From: Bacteroidota bacterium
GTDB taxonomy: Bacteria; Bacteroidota; Bacteroidia; Bacteroidales; P3
DNA: 64,000 nt
Reading direction: 5' to 3'
NCBI GenBank assembly: GCA_023415495.1
Contig: JAEZKK010000018.1
Location: 62,001-126,000, forward strand
Both the position numbers and the translations under genes were made by a program. Below the pieces are notes generated by a model. The model was given only the letters and a program-made list of their open reading frames with translations, was not told the origin of the DNA and ran no database searches. Below are positions 9,549 through 19,103 of the stretch, in pieces. The number at the start of each line of letters is the position of its first letter. The first letter of the stretch is position 1.

Positions 9549-10481
9549 ATGTGGGATACTTACCTTAAAGGCTTTGAATCATATCTTCTTTTAGAGAAAT
9601 CCTATTCAAAAAACACCCAAGAGGCTTATTTGAGGGATTGTAAGAGATTGATTGATTATTGTCAGGAATCTTATCCAAATTTATTACCAAAGGAATTAAA
9701 ATTCTCACATATCAATAAATTCCTAACCTCATTACAAAAACCAAAAGAGGAAAAAATCATTAGAATTAGCTCTGTAAAGAGAATAGTCTCTGGAATTAGA
9801 GCCTTTTATAAGTATTTAATAATCGAGAATATTGCAGAAACAGACCCTACGGAATTAATCGATTTGCCAAGACTTGATGAGAGATTACCGGTAGTATTAA
9901 CCAATTTGGAGATAATTAATCTGATTGATTCAATAGATAAATCAACCTATAGAGGAGAATGGATAAATCTTGCAATAGAGATAATGTATGGCTCTGGTCT
10001 TAGAGTTAGTGAACTTATTAATCTAAGGATTTCTAATATATTTTTTAAGCAAGAGATAATTAAGGTTATAGGAAAAGGGGACAAGGAAAGATGGATACCT
10101 CTTAATAAACTTGCTTTAAAAAAGATTAAACTCTTTGTTAGAAATACTCGTTCGAAAATTGCACCTAAATCAGGTTGTGAGGATATATTGTTTTTAAATC
10201 AAAAAGGAGGGAAGCTATCCAGAATAGCAGTATTTCAGGCGGTCAAAGAAATAGCAGAGAAAGCCAATATTAAGAAGAATATTCATCCACATACATTTAG
10301 ACATAGTTTTGCAACAGAGCTGATAATTGGAGGGGCGGATATAATGGTAGTAAGGGAATTGATGGGGCATGCTAATGTGTCTTCAACTCAAATCTATACA
10401 CATTTAGATACAGAAGAACTAAGGGAGACAATTATCCTTTATCATCCACTTTATAATAAGAAAATCAAAGAAAGAGAATAA
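9549..10481 (+). CDS. xerD: Tyrosine recombinase XerD/XerC family
   Basis: 310 aa with an N-terminal SAM-like core-binding domain (about 1-90) and a C-terminal catalytic domain. All catalytic residues are visible: Arg152 (S-G-L-R-V-S-E), Lys176 (G-K-G-D-K), His248 and Arg251 (H-P-H-T-F-R-H), His274 (L-M-G-H) and nucleophile Tyr283 (I-Y-T-H). It most likely resolves chromosome dimers at dif. Its housekeeping neighbours and the absence of an adjacent element argue against a mobile integrase. Its stop overlaps the next start by one base. XerC versus XerD is not certain. Confidence 0.85.
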   Translation: MWDTYLKGFESYLLLEKSYSKNTQEAYLRDCKRLIDYCQESYPNLLPKELKFSHINKFLTSLQKPKEEKIIRISSVKRIVSGIRAFYKYLIIENIAETDPTELIDLPRLDERLPVVLTNLEIINLIDSIDKSTYRGEWINLAIEIMYGSGLRVSELINLRISNIFFKQEIIKVIGKGDKERWIPLNKLALKKIKLFVRNTRSKIAPKSGCEDILFLNQKGGKLSRIAVFQAVKEIAEKANIKKNIHPHTFRHSFATELIIGGADIMVVRELMGHANVSSTQIYTHLDTEELRETIILYHPLYNKKIKERE

Positions 10482-11413
10482 TGTTTAAAGATTATATTCT
10501 AAGAATAAGTAAGAAATGGTGGAAGGCAAGCTCTATCTTCTTTAAGATAATGATACCTGTAAGTATTTTAATCAAAATATTGGAAGAAACCAACCTTATG
10601 CCTTTAATTGGAGATGTGTTCCAACCTTTGATGTATCCATTAGGATTGCCAGGCGAGATGTCTTTAGTATGGGTAACAGCAATGATTTCTAATATCTATG
10701 GAGGACTTTTAGCCCTTAGCAGTATTTACGCACATAATCCTTTAACAATTGCACAGTTAACCACTCTAACAACCCTTATCCTTTTTGCACATACTTTTTT
10801 AATCGAAATACCAATTTGCAAGAAGGCAGGAGCAAGAATCCTACCAATATTTTTAATCCGCTTCCTTGGAGGATATATCTTTGCAATACTAATTAACCTA
10901 TTCTATGCCCTTACCAATACAAACCAAACCATAGTAGATATCCCGATAATTACACCCCAAAACTTAAGTCTAAGCACTTGGGCAATAGCGGAGGTAAAGA
11001 AATACTTAATAATTTCCATTATAGTCCTTTCGCTTATAATACTATTAGATATATTAGAAAAGATAAAAGTAATAGAGCTAATAAATAAGCTATTATATCC
11101 CGTAATTAAGATACTTGGAATAAGCAAGGAAGTAATGCCTCTAACCCTTATCGGGATGACCTTAGGGCTTGCCTATGGAGGAGGACTAATAATAGCAGAG
11201 TCGAAGGAAAAGAATATCCCAAAGAAAGACATATTTATGAGCCTTGCCCTATTAAGCCTATTTCATTCAATCATCGAAGACTCCCTACTAATGATAGGAG
11301 TAGGAGCCGACTGGTTCGGAGTATTTATCCTAAGATTTATATACTCAATAGCCCTAATGCTAATCCTCAAAAAACTAATAAACCACATCCCCCTAAAATA
11401 CCTTGTCGATTAA
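10481..11413 (+). CDS. Nucleoside recognition (Gate) domain membrane protein
   Basis: 310 aa, strongly hydrophobic, with about eight membrane segments. It contains two halves resembling the Gate/nucleoside-recognition domain of SpmA/SpmB and FeoB-like proteins, for example L-I-G-D-V-F-Q-P-L-M-Y-P-L-G-L-P-G in the first half and the parallel I-N-K-L-L-Y-P-V-I-K-I-L-G-I in the second. The substrate is unknown. It is translationally coupled to xerD (one-base overlap). Confidence 0.75.
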   Translation: MFKDYILRISKKWWKASSIFFKIMIPVSILIKILEETNLMPLIGDVFQPLMYPLGLPGEMSLVWVTAMISNIYGGLLALSSIYAHNPLTIAQLTTLTTLILFAHTFLIEIPICKKAGARILPIFLIRFLGGYIFAILINLFYALTNTNQTIVDIPIITPQNLSLSTWAIAEVKKYLIISIIVLSLIILLDILEKIKVIELINKLLYPVIKILGISKEVMPLTLIGMTLGLAYGGGLIIAESKEKNIPKKDIFMSLALLSLFHSIIEDSLLMIGVGADWFGVFILRFIYSIALMLILKKLINHIPLKYLVD

Positions 11414-11424
11414 TAAATAAACAT

Positions 11425-11472
11425 CGTTTCACGTCATTGCTTCGTCCTACGTCCTCGCAATGACGTGAAACG
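11425..11472. repeat. Long perfect palindrome of the GTCATTGC...GCAATGAC type
   Basis: A 16-bp arm CGTTTCACGTCATTGC (11425-11440) is perfectly complementary to 11457-11472 around a 16-nt centre. Read on the minus strand it contains CATTGCGAGGA, the core of a short dispersed palindrome seen in many bacterial genomes. No T-run follows, so it is not a standard terminator. It lies between convergent genes. No other copy was seen in the window. Confidence 0.7.
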
Positions 11473-11515
11473 TGTAAGAATTGGCACGCAATGAACAATG
11501 GAGCAAATAATATCC

Positions 11516-11551
11516 AAACAAAAAGGGGAATGCAATTACACACTCCCCTTA
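11516..11551 (-). terminator. Rho-independent terminator after the T9SS protein gene
   Basis: AAGGGGA (11523-11529) pairs with TCCCCTT (11544-11550). On the minus strand the stem is followed by a short T-run, 40 nt beyond the stop of the gene ending at 11591. Confidence 0.7.
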
Positions 11552-11590
11552 ATTTACAAATTACAAATTACAATTTTAAAAATATAATCC

Positions 11591-13471
11591 CTATCGAACA
11601 ATTAGTTTCAAAGTCTGATTAACACTCTCATTAACTATCCTAAGACTATAAACCCCCTTAGCATAACCAGATAAATCAATTTCCAAATCATTCTTGCCTT
11701 TGTTTAAACTATGCCTTTGAACAATCCTACCCACCATATCATAAACCAAAACATCAGCCTCAGTGTTTAATCCTTCAACATCTAATATTGCCTTTCCGTC
11801 GCTTGGGTTTGGATAAAGTTTAGTTCTGATGTTATCCGTTGTTTGAACACCTTCTATCGATATTAATTTATTTGTTGCATAGTTTGAACGAATACTATTT
11901 ACTTCTTCTTTTGATTGTCTTGTATCAATTATTATTTCAATTTGATAATATACATAACCGTTTGGAGCATTCATATCGGTATAGGATGTATTATTAGATG
12001 AAATAGTAGTTAGGTATTTCAATGAATCAAGAGTATTTATCCCTCTAAAGATATTATAAGTAGAATAATTTACCCCAATATAAGGAGTCCAATTTAATTT
12101 CCAATTACTTCCTGTATCTTGACTTAATGTTAAGTGCATAGTTTTATGTAAAGGACTTAATTCAGATTCATTTAAACATGTGTCATTTGTTGAAATTTTA
12201 TACATATATGCCTTGACGTTTGGGTTTGCATTTTTATCTATATACTCACTGATGGAATCATAAGGTATAGTTACAATCAAATCATATTGTCCTGTGATAT
12301 TTGTTTCTCTATAAATGTTATAATGATTAACTACTTCATTTTTTTTCCACTCTATTACATTATAATTGTCGTTATTTACACTAACCTTTTTTAATTGAAC
12401 CTTAGGAGCTTTTCTTACTACTAATTTTAAATTTATAATACTATCACAACCATTAATAGTTTGGAGGTTTTGAGTGTAAAAGCCCGTAGTATTTTCACTA
12501 AATCCAAATTGATTATATATTTCTCCTTCACAAATATCTGCAAATATGGTATCATTATATCTTGGATGAACAGTGAGGTCTAAATAAGTTACTTTATCAG
12601 GACCAAAAAACGTTTCTACACTATCGGTATAAAAACCAGAATTACTTTCATTAAATCCAAATTGATTATATGTTTCTCCTTCGCAAATCTCTGCATAAAT
12701 AGTATCATAGCTTTGGTCAACTTTTGTTGTTACATATCCATAACCAAAATGAGCTGTAGGAGAACATCCTGCCAAAATATAATTTATTCTAACTGTCTGA
12801 CCAATGTAATCTTGTAAATTTATTGCAACTTGTGACCAATCCTTCCATACAAATGTCTTATTATTGGTGTCTAACTGATTCCATCCATTTGGTGCAGGCA
12901 TTTGTCCTACTTGTTCAAATTTTGAGTTTGGAGTAAGTAAAATACTATCATCCCCATTAGTTTTAATTAGTCTTGCTTCAATAATAAAGAATGGATTTAA
13001 GTATCCGACGTGACCAGGAGAGTCATATATTAAAGCGTAATTAAAGATAATTAGACAGTTTTGAGAAGTAATATTTAAATCGTAAGATAATTTATTTACA
13101 TTTGCTCCTCCTAAATCAGTGTTTATTTGTGAGGAATGTGTGTACCCTAAATGTGTAGGAACTCTTTTGAGTGTTGGAATATTCCAATCCATTGCTGGAG
13201 TAGAGGGAGAATTAATTATAAAACAAGGTTTTGTTTTGCTAGTAGAGGTGTGAGTAATTAATGAAGGATTATTATTCTGTGTCCATGCAGAAAACGATAA
13301 AGAGTATGTTGAGCTATAATTAGTTGCTTTGTACCCTATCCAATTTGTATAATCTCCTAAAGAAAAGTCAATATTTTGAGCTGTTTGTGCCTTTATATTA
13401 TTAGAGAAAATAGTCAAAAAGCTAACTATTGCAATAATTAAAATCTTTTGGAATACATTAATTGTCTTCAT
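11591..13471 (-). CDS. Secreted T9SS-sorted protein, unknown N-terminal domain
   Basis: 626 aa. An N-terminal signal peptide ends near N-N-I-K-A-Q. The first 240 residues form an unidentified, possibly lectin-like beta domain. Two modules opening with I-C-E-G-E and Y-N-Q-F-G-F follow (about residues 255 and 310), then two fibronectin-like stretches and a type A sorting domain (KLYPNPSDGKA to L-K-L-I-V-R). The D-x-I-C-x-G modules are shared with the two proteins downstream and the one at the start of the window. The sorting-domain DNA is almost identical to that of the gene at 15357 (one difference in about 185 bases). Confidence 0.85.
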   Translation of the reverse strand: MKTINVFQKILIIAIVSFLTIFSNNIKAQTAQNIDFSLGDYTNWIGYKATNYSSTYSLSFSAWTQNNNPSLITHTSTSKTKPCFIINSPSTPAMDWNIPTLKRVPTHLGYTHSSQINTDLGGANVNKLSYDLNITSQNCLIIFNYALIYDSPGHVGYLNPFFIIEARLIKTNGDDSILLTPNSKFEQVGQMPAPNGWNQLDTNNKTFVWKDWSQVAINLQDYIGQTVRINYILAGCSPTAHFGYGYVTTKVDQSYDTIYAEICEGETYNQFGFNESNSGFYTDSVETFFGPDKVTYLDLTVHPRYNDTIFADICEGEIYNQFGFSENTTGFYTQNLQTINGCDSIINLKLVVRKAPKVQLKKVSVNNDNYNVIEWKKNEVVNHYNIYRETNITGQYDLIVTIPYDSISEYIDKNANPNVKAYMYKISTNDTCLNESELSPLHKTMHLTLSQDTGSNWKLNWTPYIGVNYSTYNIFRGINTLDSLKYLTTISSNNTSYTDMNAPNGYVYYQIEIIIDTRQSKEEVNSIRSNYATNKLISIEGVQTTDNIRTKLYPNPSDGKAILDVEGLNTEADVLVYDMVGRIVQRHSLNKGKNDLEIDLSGYAKGVYSLRIVNESVNQTLKLIVR

Positions 13472-13489
13472 TATCTATATATTATTTGT

Positions 13490-15250
13490 TTATCTAATGA
13501 TTAATTTACGAGTGATATTAACTTCATTATTTACAATGTTAATTGAATAAATACCCTTAGAATATCCAATTAAATCAATATCTAATTCTTTTTGTCCTAG
13601 ATTGATTATTTGTTTAAATACAATTTTTCCAAGCATATCATAAACCAATACATCTGCCTTAGAGTCTAATCCTTCAATTTTCAAAATTGTTTTTCCCTCG
13701 CTTGGGTTGGGATAAAGTTTTGTAGATATATTATCCGTTTGAATCTCTTCAATACTCACATTTTGATTTGTGGCAATATTTGAAAGGATTTTGTGTGAAT
13801 CGGATTTTAAATTATTTGTATCTTTAATTATTTCTATTTGATAATATACTATTTGGCTTGGGACGTTAATATCTGTGTAAGATATATTGCCTGAAGAAAT
13901 TGTTGTTAAGTATTCTAAGGTGTCTGGTGAGCTTATTCCTCGGTAGATATTATAATATAAATAATTTACTCCCTCATAAGGATTCCAATATAGATTCCAA
14001 TTATTTCCAATACCTTGACTTATTGTTAAATAGATTGTTTTATGAAAAGAACTTAATTCGGATTCATTTAAACATGTATCAGTTGTTGATATTTTGTACA
14101 AATAAGCTTTATCACTTGGATTTGAATGTTTGTCAACAAACATACTTGCTGAATCATAAGGAACAGTAGCAATTAAGTTGTAGAAAAATGAAGTATCTCC
14201 TTCCTTGTATATATTATAATGATTTACCTTATTATCTTTCTCCCATACAATTACATTATAATCCTTATTAACAGTAACTAAATCCAATTCAATTTTTGGA
14301 GGTTCAACAACATGTAAGTTTAGTTGAATAATACTATCACAACCATTAATTGCTTGTAAATATCTTCTATACTTTCCATTTGTATCAGCAATAAAACTAA
14401 AGTCATAATCACTATACAGCGTTCCTTTACATATTGTATCATAATACTCTGTTTTAAAGGAAGGAATAACACTAAGATTAAGAATAATACTATCGCAACC
14501 ATTAATAATAGTATAAACTCCAGCAGAATCAATATTTGCTCCATAATCGGTATATGTACTGCCTTGACAAATTGAATCATTTATTATTTGAATTGTAATT
14601 AATTCATTATAATTTGTGAATGCATTCCAAAAAGCTGATGATTGATAATTTGAGATAGAATGACATGGGACATAAACTGGAATATTATTATTTACATTAT
14701 AAAAACTATTATATGTAATAGATATTGGTTGAGCTGAATTACACGTAATTGAAGTTAATCCACTACAATAAGAAAAAGTATGATTTTCAATAGAAGTAAC
14801 AGAACTTGGAATAGAAATAGAAATTAAATTAATACAACTATAAAATGCTCCAACACCAATTGAAGTAACAGAGTTTGGAATTGTTATTGATGTCAGTTCA
14901 ATGCAATTATAAAATGCACATAACCCAATTGAAGTAACAGAGTTTGGAATTGTGATTGAGGTTAATCCACTACAATCTTTAAAAGCATAATTACCAATTG
15001 AAGTAACCTTATAATAATTACCATTATAAAGCACTGAATCAGGGATTGTAATCATTCCTGAATATTCGTTAAAAAAAGATTGATCATAAACCCCTCTAAA
15101 TGTTACTGCAACTGTTTTTGGAGATGTTGTGGTTGAAGTGATTTTATAATAAATAGTATCTCCGTTGTGTACTACTGAAAAATCATGAGCTTGGGTGTTG
15201 AGGGTTATTGATGTTATTATTGCGAATAAAATTAATAATGATTTTTTCAT
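13490..15250 (-). CDS. BspA-like leucine-rich repeat protein with T9SS sorting domain
   Basis: 586 aa. Signal peptide (MKKSLLILFAIITSITLNTQA), then four to five BspA/LRR_5 repeats of the S-I-T-I-P-N-S-V-T-S-I-G type (about residues 75-190), a closing V-P-C-H-S segment, two D-x-I-C-x-G modules (about 220-330), fibronectin-like beta domains and a type A sorting domain with K-L-Y-P-N-P-S-E-G. It is predicted to be exported by the type IX system. It lies 18 nt upstream of the 11591-13471 gene on the same strand, so they may be cotranscribed. Confidence 0.88.
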   Translation of the reverse strand: MKKSLLILFAIITSITLNTQAHDFSVVHNGDTIYYKITSTTTSPKTVAVTFRGVYDQSFFNEYSGMITIPDSVLYNGNYYKVTSIGNYAFKDCSGLTSITIPNSVTSIGLCAFYNCIELTSITIPNSVTSIGVGAFYSCINLISISIPSSVTSIENHTFSYCSGLTSITCNSAQPISITYNSFYNVNNNIPVYVPCHSISNYQSSAFWNAFTNYNELITIQIINDSICQGSTYTDYGANIDSAGVYTIINGCDSIILNLSVIPSFKTEYYDTICKGTLYSDYDFSFIADTNGKYRRYLQAINGCDSIIQLNLHVVEPPKIELDLVTVNKDYNVIVWEKDNKVNHYNIYKEGDTSFFYNLIATVPYDSASMFVDKHSNPSDKAYLYKISTTDTCLNESELSSFHKTIYLTISQGIGNNWNLYWNPYEGVNYLYYNIYRGISSPDTLEYLTTISSGNISYTDINVPSQIVYYQIEIIKDTNNLKSDSHKILSNIATNQNVSIEEIQTDNISTKLYPNPSEGKTILKIEGLDSKADVLVYDMLGKIVFKQIINLGQKELDIDLIGYSKGIYSINIVNNEVNITRKLIIR

Positions 15251-15356
15251 GATAATGCATTTAAATTAGAGGTTATTAAATTGTTATATATGTTGAGTGT
15301 TCTTCTTTTATTTTGTTTTCTGGATAATTGCTATGATACTATTCAAAAATAAATTC

Positions 15357-17537
15357 TTATCGAACAATTAGTTTCAAAGTCTGATTAACACTCTCATTAA
15401 CTATCCTAAGACTATAAACCCCCTTAGCATAACCAGATAAATCAATTTCCAAATGATTCTTGCCTTTGTTTAAACTATGCCTTTGAACAATCCTACCCAC
15501 CATATCATAAACCAAAACATCAGCCTCAGTGTTTAATCCTTCAACATTTAATTTAGCCTTTCCATCGCTTGGGTTTGGATATAGTTTAGTTGTAATGTTA
15601 TCCGCATAAACTCCTTCAATCGAAATCAACTTATTAGTTGCATAGTTTGAGCGAATACTATTGTTCCCTCCTGTTTTTGATTCTGTTGTATCAATTATTA
15701 TTTCAATTTGATAATAAACATAACCATTAGGAACATTAATATCAGTATAGGAAGTATTACTTGTAGATATTGTTGTTAAGAATTTCAATGAGTCAAGAGA
15801 GTTTATCCCTCTATAAATATTATATGTAGAATAGTTTGTCCCAACATAAGGAGTCCAATTTAAATTCCAATTACTACCCATCCCTTGACCAATAGTTAAG
15901 TGCATAGTTTTATGTAAAGGACTTAGTTCAGATTCATTTAAGCAAGTATCAGTCGTTGATATCATATAGATATATGCTTTAATACTTGGATTTGAATTAG
16001 TATCAATAAACATACTTAGTGAATCATAAGGAACAGTAGAGAGCAAATCAAATTGATTAGCTATATTTCCTTCTCTATAAATATTATAATGATTAACAAT
16101 CTCATTCTTATTCCACATAACAACATTATTATTATTGTTATCAACTGTTACCATATCTAATTCAATTGCAATAGGCTCAATAAATTTTAAATTCAACTGA
16201 ATAATACTATCACAACCATTTATTGTTTGTAATTGCTGAGTATATATACCTTCTGTATCTGCCCTTAAATTAAAACCATATTTATTATATAACTGGTTCT
16301 TACAAATTGTATCATAATAAATTGTATCGTAACTATTTTTTCCAATTATATTTGTAAAAACACTCCAATATGCATCTGTTTGATAATAAGAAGCACATGG
16401 AACTAAAAGAGGTATTGATTTATTTACATTATAAAAAACAAAATCACCTATTAAAACTGGTGGATTTTTAGCATTACAAATAATAGAAGTCAAACCATTA
16501 CAACCATAAAAAGCACGATAACCAATTGAAGTAACAGAGTTTGGAATTGTTATTGAGGTTAATCCATAACAACCATAAAAAGCATTAGAACCAATTGAAG
16601 TAACAGAGTTTGGAATTGTGATTGAGGTTAATCCACTACAATTTTGAAAAGTATTATTAACAATTGAAATAACAGAGTTTGGAATTGTAATTGAGGTTAA
16701 ACTAGTACAACTACTAAAAGCATAAGCACCAATTGAAATAACAGAGTTTGGAATTGTAATTGATGTTAATCCACTACAATTAGAAAAAGCAGAAGCAGAA
16801 ATACTAATTGTTCCACTAAGAACATTTATTGATGTATTTGCAGGCATTGTTCCTTTACATTTATATAATACATTATTAATATATACTAAGCCATCTGGCT
16901 TGTTATTGTAATAAGGAGTATATAAAAAAGCATTAGAACCAATTGAAGTAACAGAGTTTGGAATTGTGATTGAGGTTAATCCAGTGCAACCTTCAAAAGC
17001 GCTACTACCAATTGAAGTAACAGAGTTTGGAATTGTGATTGAGGTTAATCCATAACAATAATAAAAAGCAGCATCACCAATTGAAGTTACAGAGTTTGGA
17101 ATTGTTATTGAGGTTAAGCTATAACACCTATAAAAAGCAGTACTACCAATTGAAGTAACAGAGTTTGGAATTGTGATTGAGGTTAATCCACTACAATTAT
17201 AAAAAGCTAAATCACCAATTGAAATAACAGAGTTTGGAATTGAGATTGAGGTTAAACTAGTACAACTATTAAAAGCATTATTACCAATTGAAGTAACTTT
17301 ATAGTAATTATTATTAAAAAGCACTGAATCTGGAATTGAAACTGCTCCTGAATATTCATTTGAAAAAGTGCTATAACTGCTCCCTCTAAATGTTACTTCA
17401 ACCGTTCTGGGAGATGTTGATGATTTAATTTTATAGTAAATAGTATCTCCATTATAAACTGCTGAAAAATCTTCGGCTTGGGTGTTTAGATTTATTGCAA
17501 ATATTATTACGAATAAAATTGATAATGATTTTTTCAT
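15357..17537 (-). CDS. BspA-like leucine-rich repeat protein with T9SS sorting domain (longer paralogue)
   Basis: 726 aa and the same layout as its downstream neighbour, with more LRR_5 repeats: about eleven 23-residue units with S-I-T-I-P-N-S-V-T-S-I-G, interrupted near residue 210 by a non-repeat insert (Y-Y-N-N-K-P-D-G-L-V-Y). One D-T-I-C-x-x-Q module, fibronectin-like domains and a sorting domain follow. At the DNA level the repeats are near-identical, which favours unit gain and loss by slippage or recombination. Confidence 0.9.
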   Translation of the reverse strand: MKKSLSILFVIIFAINLNTQAEDFSAVYNGDTIYYKIKSSTSPRTVEVTFRGSSYSTFSNEYSGAVSIPDSVLFNNNYYKVTSIGNNAFNSCTSLTSISIPNSVISIGDLAFYNCSGLTSITIPNSVTSIGSTAFYRCYSLTSITIPNSVTSIGDAAFYYCYGLTSITIPNSVTSIGSSAFEGCTGLTSITIPNSVTSIGSNAFLYTPYYNNKPDGLVYINNVLYKCKGTMPANTSINVLSGTISISASAFSNCSGLTSITIPNSVISIGAYAFSSCTSLTSITIPNSVISIVNNTFQNCSGLTSITIPNSVTSIGSNAFYGCYGLTSITIPNSVTSIGYRAFYGCNGLTSIICNAKNPPVLIGDFVFYNVNKSIPLLVPCASYYQTDAYWSVFTNIIGKNSYDTIYYDTICKNQLYNKYGFNLRADTEGIYTQQLQTINGCDSIIQLNLKFIEPIAIELDMVTVDNNNNNVVMWNKNEIVNHYNIYREGNIANQFDLLSTVPYDSLSMFIDTNSNPSIKAYIYMISTTDTCLNESELSPLHKTMHLTIGQGMGSNWNLNWTPYVGTNYSTYNIYRGINSLDSLKFLTTISTSNTSYTDINVPNGYVYYQIEIIIDTTESKTGGNNSIRSNYATNKLISIEGVYADNITTKLYPNPSDGKAKLNVEGLNTEADVLVYDMVGRIVQRHSLNKGKNHLEIDLSGYAKGVYSLRIVNESVNQTLKLIVR

Positions 17538-17612
17538 GATGAGTTATTAAGTTGATGTCTATTATTCAATTGCAAATATATAAATTATTTTTGATTATTA
17601 GTGTATAGATAA

Positions 17613-17708
17613 AGAAAAATAGATCTAAGAGATGGGAAAATAACTCTTAGATCTATTCTCGTATCTCTTAGATCTATTTTTTTATATCTAAGAGTTAGTT
17701 TTCTTAAC
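17613..17708. repeat. Dispersed palindromic element, copy 2
   Basis: TAACTCTTAGAT (17641-17652) pairs with ATCTAAGAGTTA (17686-17697). A second nested pair is AGATCTAAGAGAT (17621-17633) with ATCTCTTAGATCT (17663-17675). The right end reads AGTTTTCTTAAC, as in copy 4. It lies just beyond the stop of the minus-strand lipoprotein gene at 17739. Confidence 0.7.
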
Positions 17709-17738
17709 TCAATTGTTAATTAACTATGGGTTAAAAGG

Positions 17739-18368
17739 TTACTTTGTTTGTCTTTTGGTTTTGTATTCTGGTTTTGATTTTAGTAGATTTTTATCTAATA
17801 CCTGAATTCCTACTCTTCTTTCTATTGAATTTATGGTGTAATAGTCTATACCTAAGGCGTATTTTTCTCCTATCCAATCTTCTAAGCAGTTATGAATCAT
17901 GTATTTCATATCGGAATAGTCGGTTATAAAATCTACCTCATTATTATATTGGTATAAGTCTTGGTCATAGGTGAATATTTCTCCATAATAACCACCATAA
18001 CCATAGTCGTAAAAGTCATTATGCCAATAGCCATAACGGTCAATTGCCTCTGTTTGCTTGTTGGTGAAGTACTCTACTCTTGCATAATCGACCTTCTTAA
18101 AACTATTGCACTCCAAATAATATAGTAGGGTATTGTTAGGATTGGTCAATCTTACTTTTGATGATGTTTCTTCCAATACTACAAGACCGGAATACTCTAA
18201 GTCATCGATAAGTATATCAAAGTTTTCTCCCATAAAACTGTAAAGTTCAAAGGGCTTCTTGTTTAAATTGCTTACCTCAATAAAGGTGTTTTTCTTCTCA
18301 TATTCACATGAGGTAAAAAAGATAGCACTGAAGACAAATGCTAAGAGAATAAAGATTTTACTTTTCAT
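17739..18368 (-). CDS. Predicted lipoprotein of unknown function
   Basis: 209 aa. A lipoprotein signal (I-F-I-L-L-A-F-V-F-S-A-I-F-F-T-S-C) would lipidate the cysteine at about position 21. The mature part is rich in tyrosine and charged residues, with a Y-G-Y-W-H-N-D-F-Y-D-Y-G-Y-G-G-Y-Y-G stretch near residue 115, and contains no domain I recognise. It has its own promoter with both boxes (18423-18453) and points away from the DUF177-rpmF-plsX-fabH operon. Confidence 0.7.
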   Translation of the reverse strand: MKSKIFILLAFVFSAIFFTSCEYEKKNTFIEVSNLNKKPFELYSFMGENFDILIDDLEYSGLVVLEETSSKVRLTNPNNTLLYYLECNSFKKVDYARVEYFTNKQTEAIDRYGYWHNDFYDYGYGGYYGEIFTYDQDLYQYNNEVDFITDYSDMKYMIHNCLEDWIGEKYALGIDYYTINSIERRVGIQVLDKNLLKSKPEYKTKRQTK

Positions 18369-18422
18369 AAATCGTAATTATTAAATGTATAAATATTTCA
18401 TTTTCTATTTGGTTTAATTTCG

Positions 18423-18453
18423 CAAAGGTAAAGAAAATCTTTTTCACTACAAA
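18423..18453 (-). promoter_or_regulatory. Promoter of the lipoprotein gene (TTTG, 19 nt, TACCTTTG)
   Basis: On the minus strand TTTG (18450-18453) is followed 19 nt later by TACCTTTG (18423-18430), matching the Bacteroidetes -33/-7 arrangement. Confidence 0.65.
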
Positions 18454-18509
18454 TATCGTACCAAAAAAATATACCCTTTGTGGATATTGAAAAATACTTT
18501 GGGTATTTA

Positions 18510-18539
18510 TTGTTATAAAGAAAAAAAAATGTATTTTTG
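18510..18539 (+). promoter_or_regulatory. Promoter of the DUF177-rpmF-plsX-fabH operon
   Basis: TTG (18510-18512), 19 nt, then TATTTTTG (18532-18539). It lies 28 nt before the ATG at 18568, which is why I place the DUF177 start there and not further upstream. Confidence 0.6.
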
Positions 18540-18567
18540 CAAGCTCAAATTGTTTATAGAAATAGGG

Positions 18568-19080
18568 ATGAGAACTAATAATGATTTTGTAATTAATTTT
18601 AGTGGGCTGTCGAATGGAGAGCACGTATTTGATTATAAGATAGACTCTTCCTTGTTTAAGGAGTTTGAGAATGAAGATATAGTTGGGGCTGATATTGATG
18701 CAATAATTACCCTTTTGAAGGAGGAAAACATGCTTAGTTTTCGTTTCAATTTCAAGGGGAATATGGTTGTTTTATGTGATTTATGCCTTGATGAATTGGA
18801 AATTGATATAGATTCTGAGAATAATTTATATGTAAAATTCTCTGACCATTATACAGAAGAGGGCGATGATATTATTGAGATTCCAGTTCTTGAGCATAAG
18901 ATTGATTTAAAGGAATATGTGTATCAGTATATAATTCTTGCAAAGCCTATGAAATGTTCTCACAAAGAGGGAGAGTGCGACGAGGATATGTTAGAAAGGT
19001 TAGCTCAGCTTAATACAGAGATTATTGCCGAGGAAGTAGATCCAAGGTGGGAGGCTTTGAAAAATATAAAAATAGATTAG
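18568..19080 (+). CDS. DUF177 (YceD) family protein
   Basis: 170 aa from the ATG at 18568. A start further upstream would lie before the predicted promoter, so it is unlikely. The protein shows the DUF177 hallmarks: a pair of cysteines in V-V-L-C-D-L-C-L-D-E-L-E, an acidic middle and D-P-R-W-E-A-L-K near the C-terminus. In other bacteria the YceD family affects 23S rRNA and ribosome maturation. Its place directly before rpmF and plsX is the conserved bacterial arrangement. Confidence 0.85.
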   Translation: MRTNNDFVINFSGLSNGEHVFDYKIDSSLFKEFENEDIVGADIDAIITLLKEENMLSFRFNFKGNMVVLCDLCLDELEIDIDSENNLYVKFSDHYTEEGDDIIEIPVLEHKIDLKEYVYQYIILAKPMKCSHKEGECDEDMLERLAQLNTEIIAEEVDPRWEALKNIKID

Positions 19081-19103
19081 TAACAAAATAAAATAATAAG
19101 AAA

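Noticed and set aside
9549..10481. Tyrosine recombinase as integrase of a mobile element
   Set aside because: Neighbours are housekeeping genes, it is coupled to a conserved membrane protein, and no attachment-site repeats are seen; XerC/XerD is the simpler reading.
15357..17537. Tandem near-identical DNA repeats that could suggest a CRISPR or satellite array
   Set aside because: They are in frame and encode 23-residue leucine-rich repeats of a BspA-like protein.
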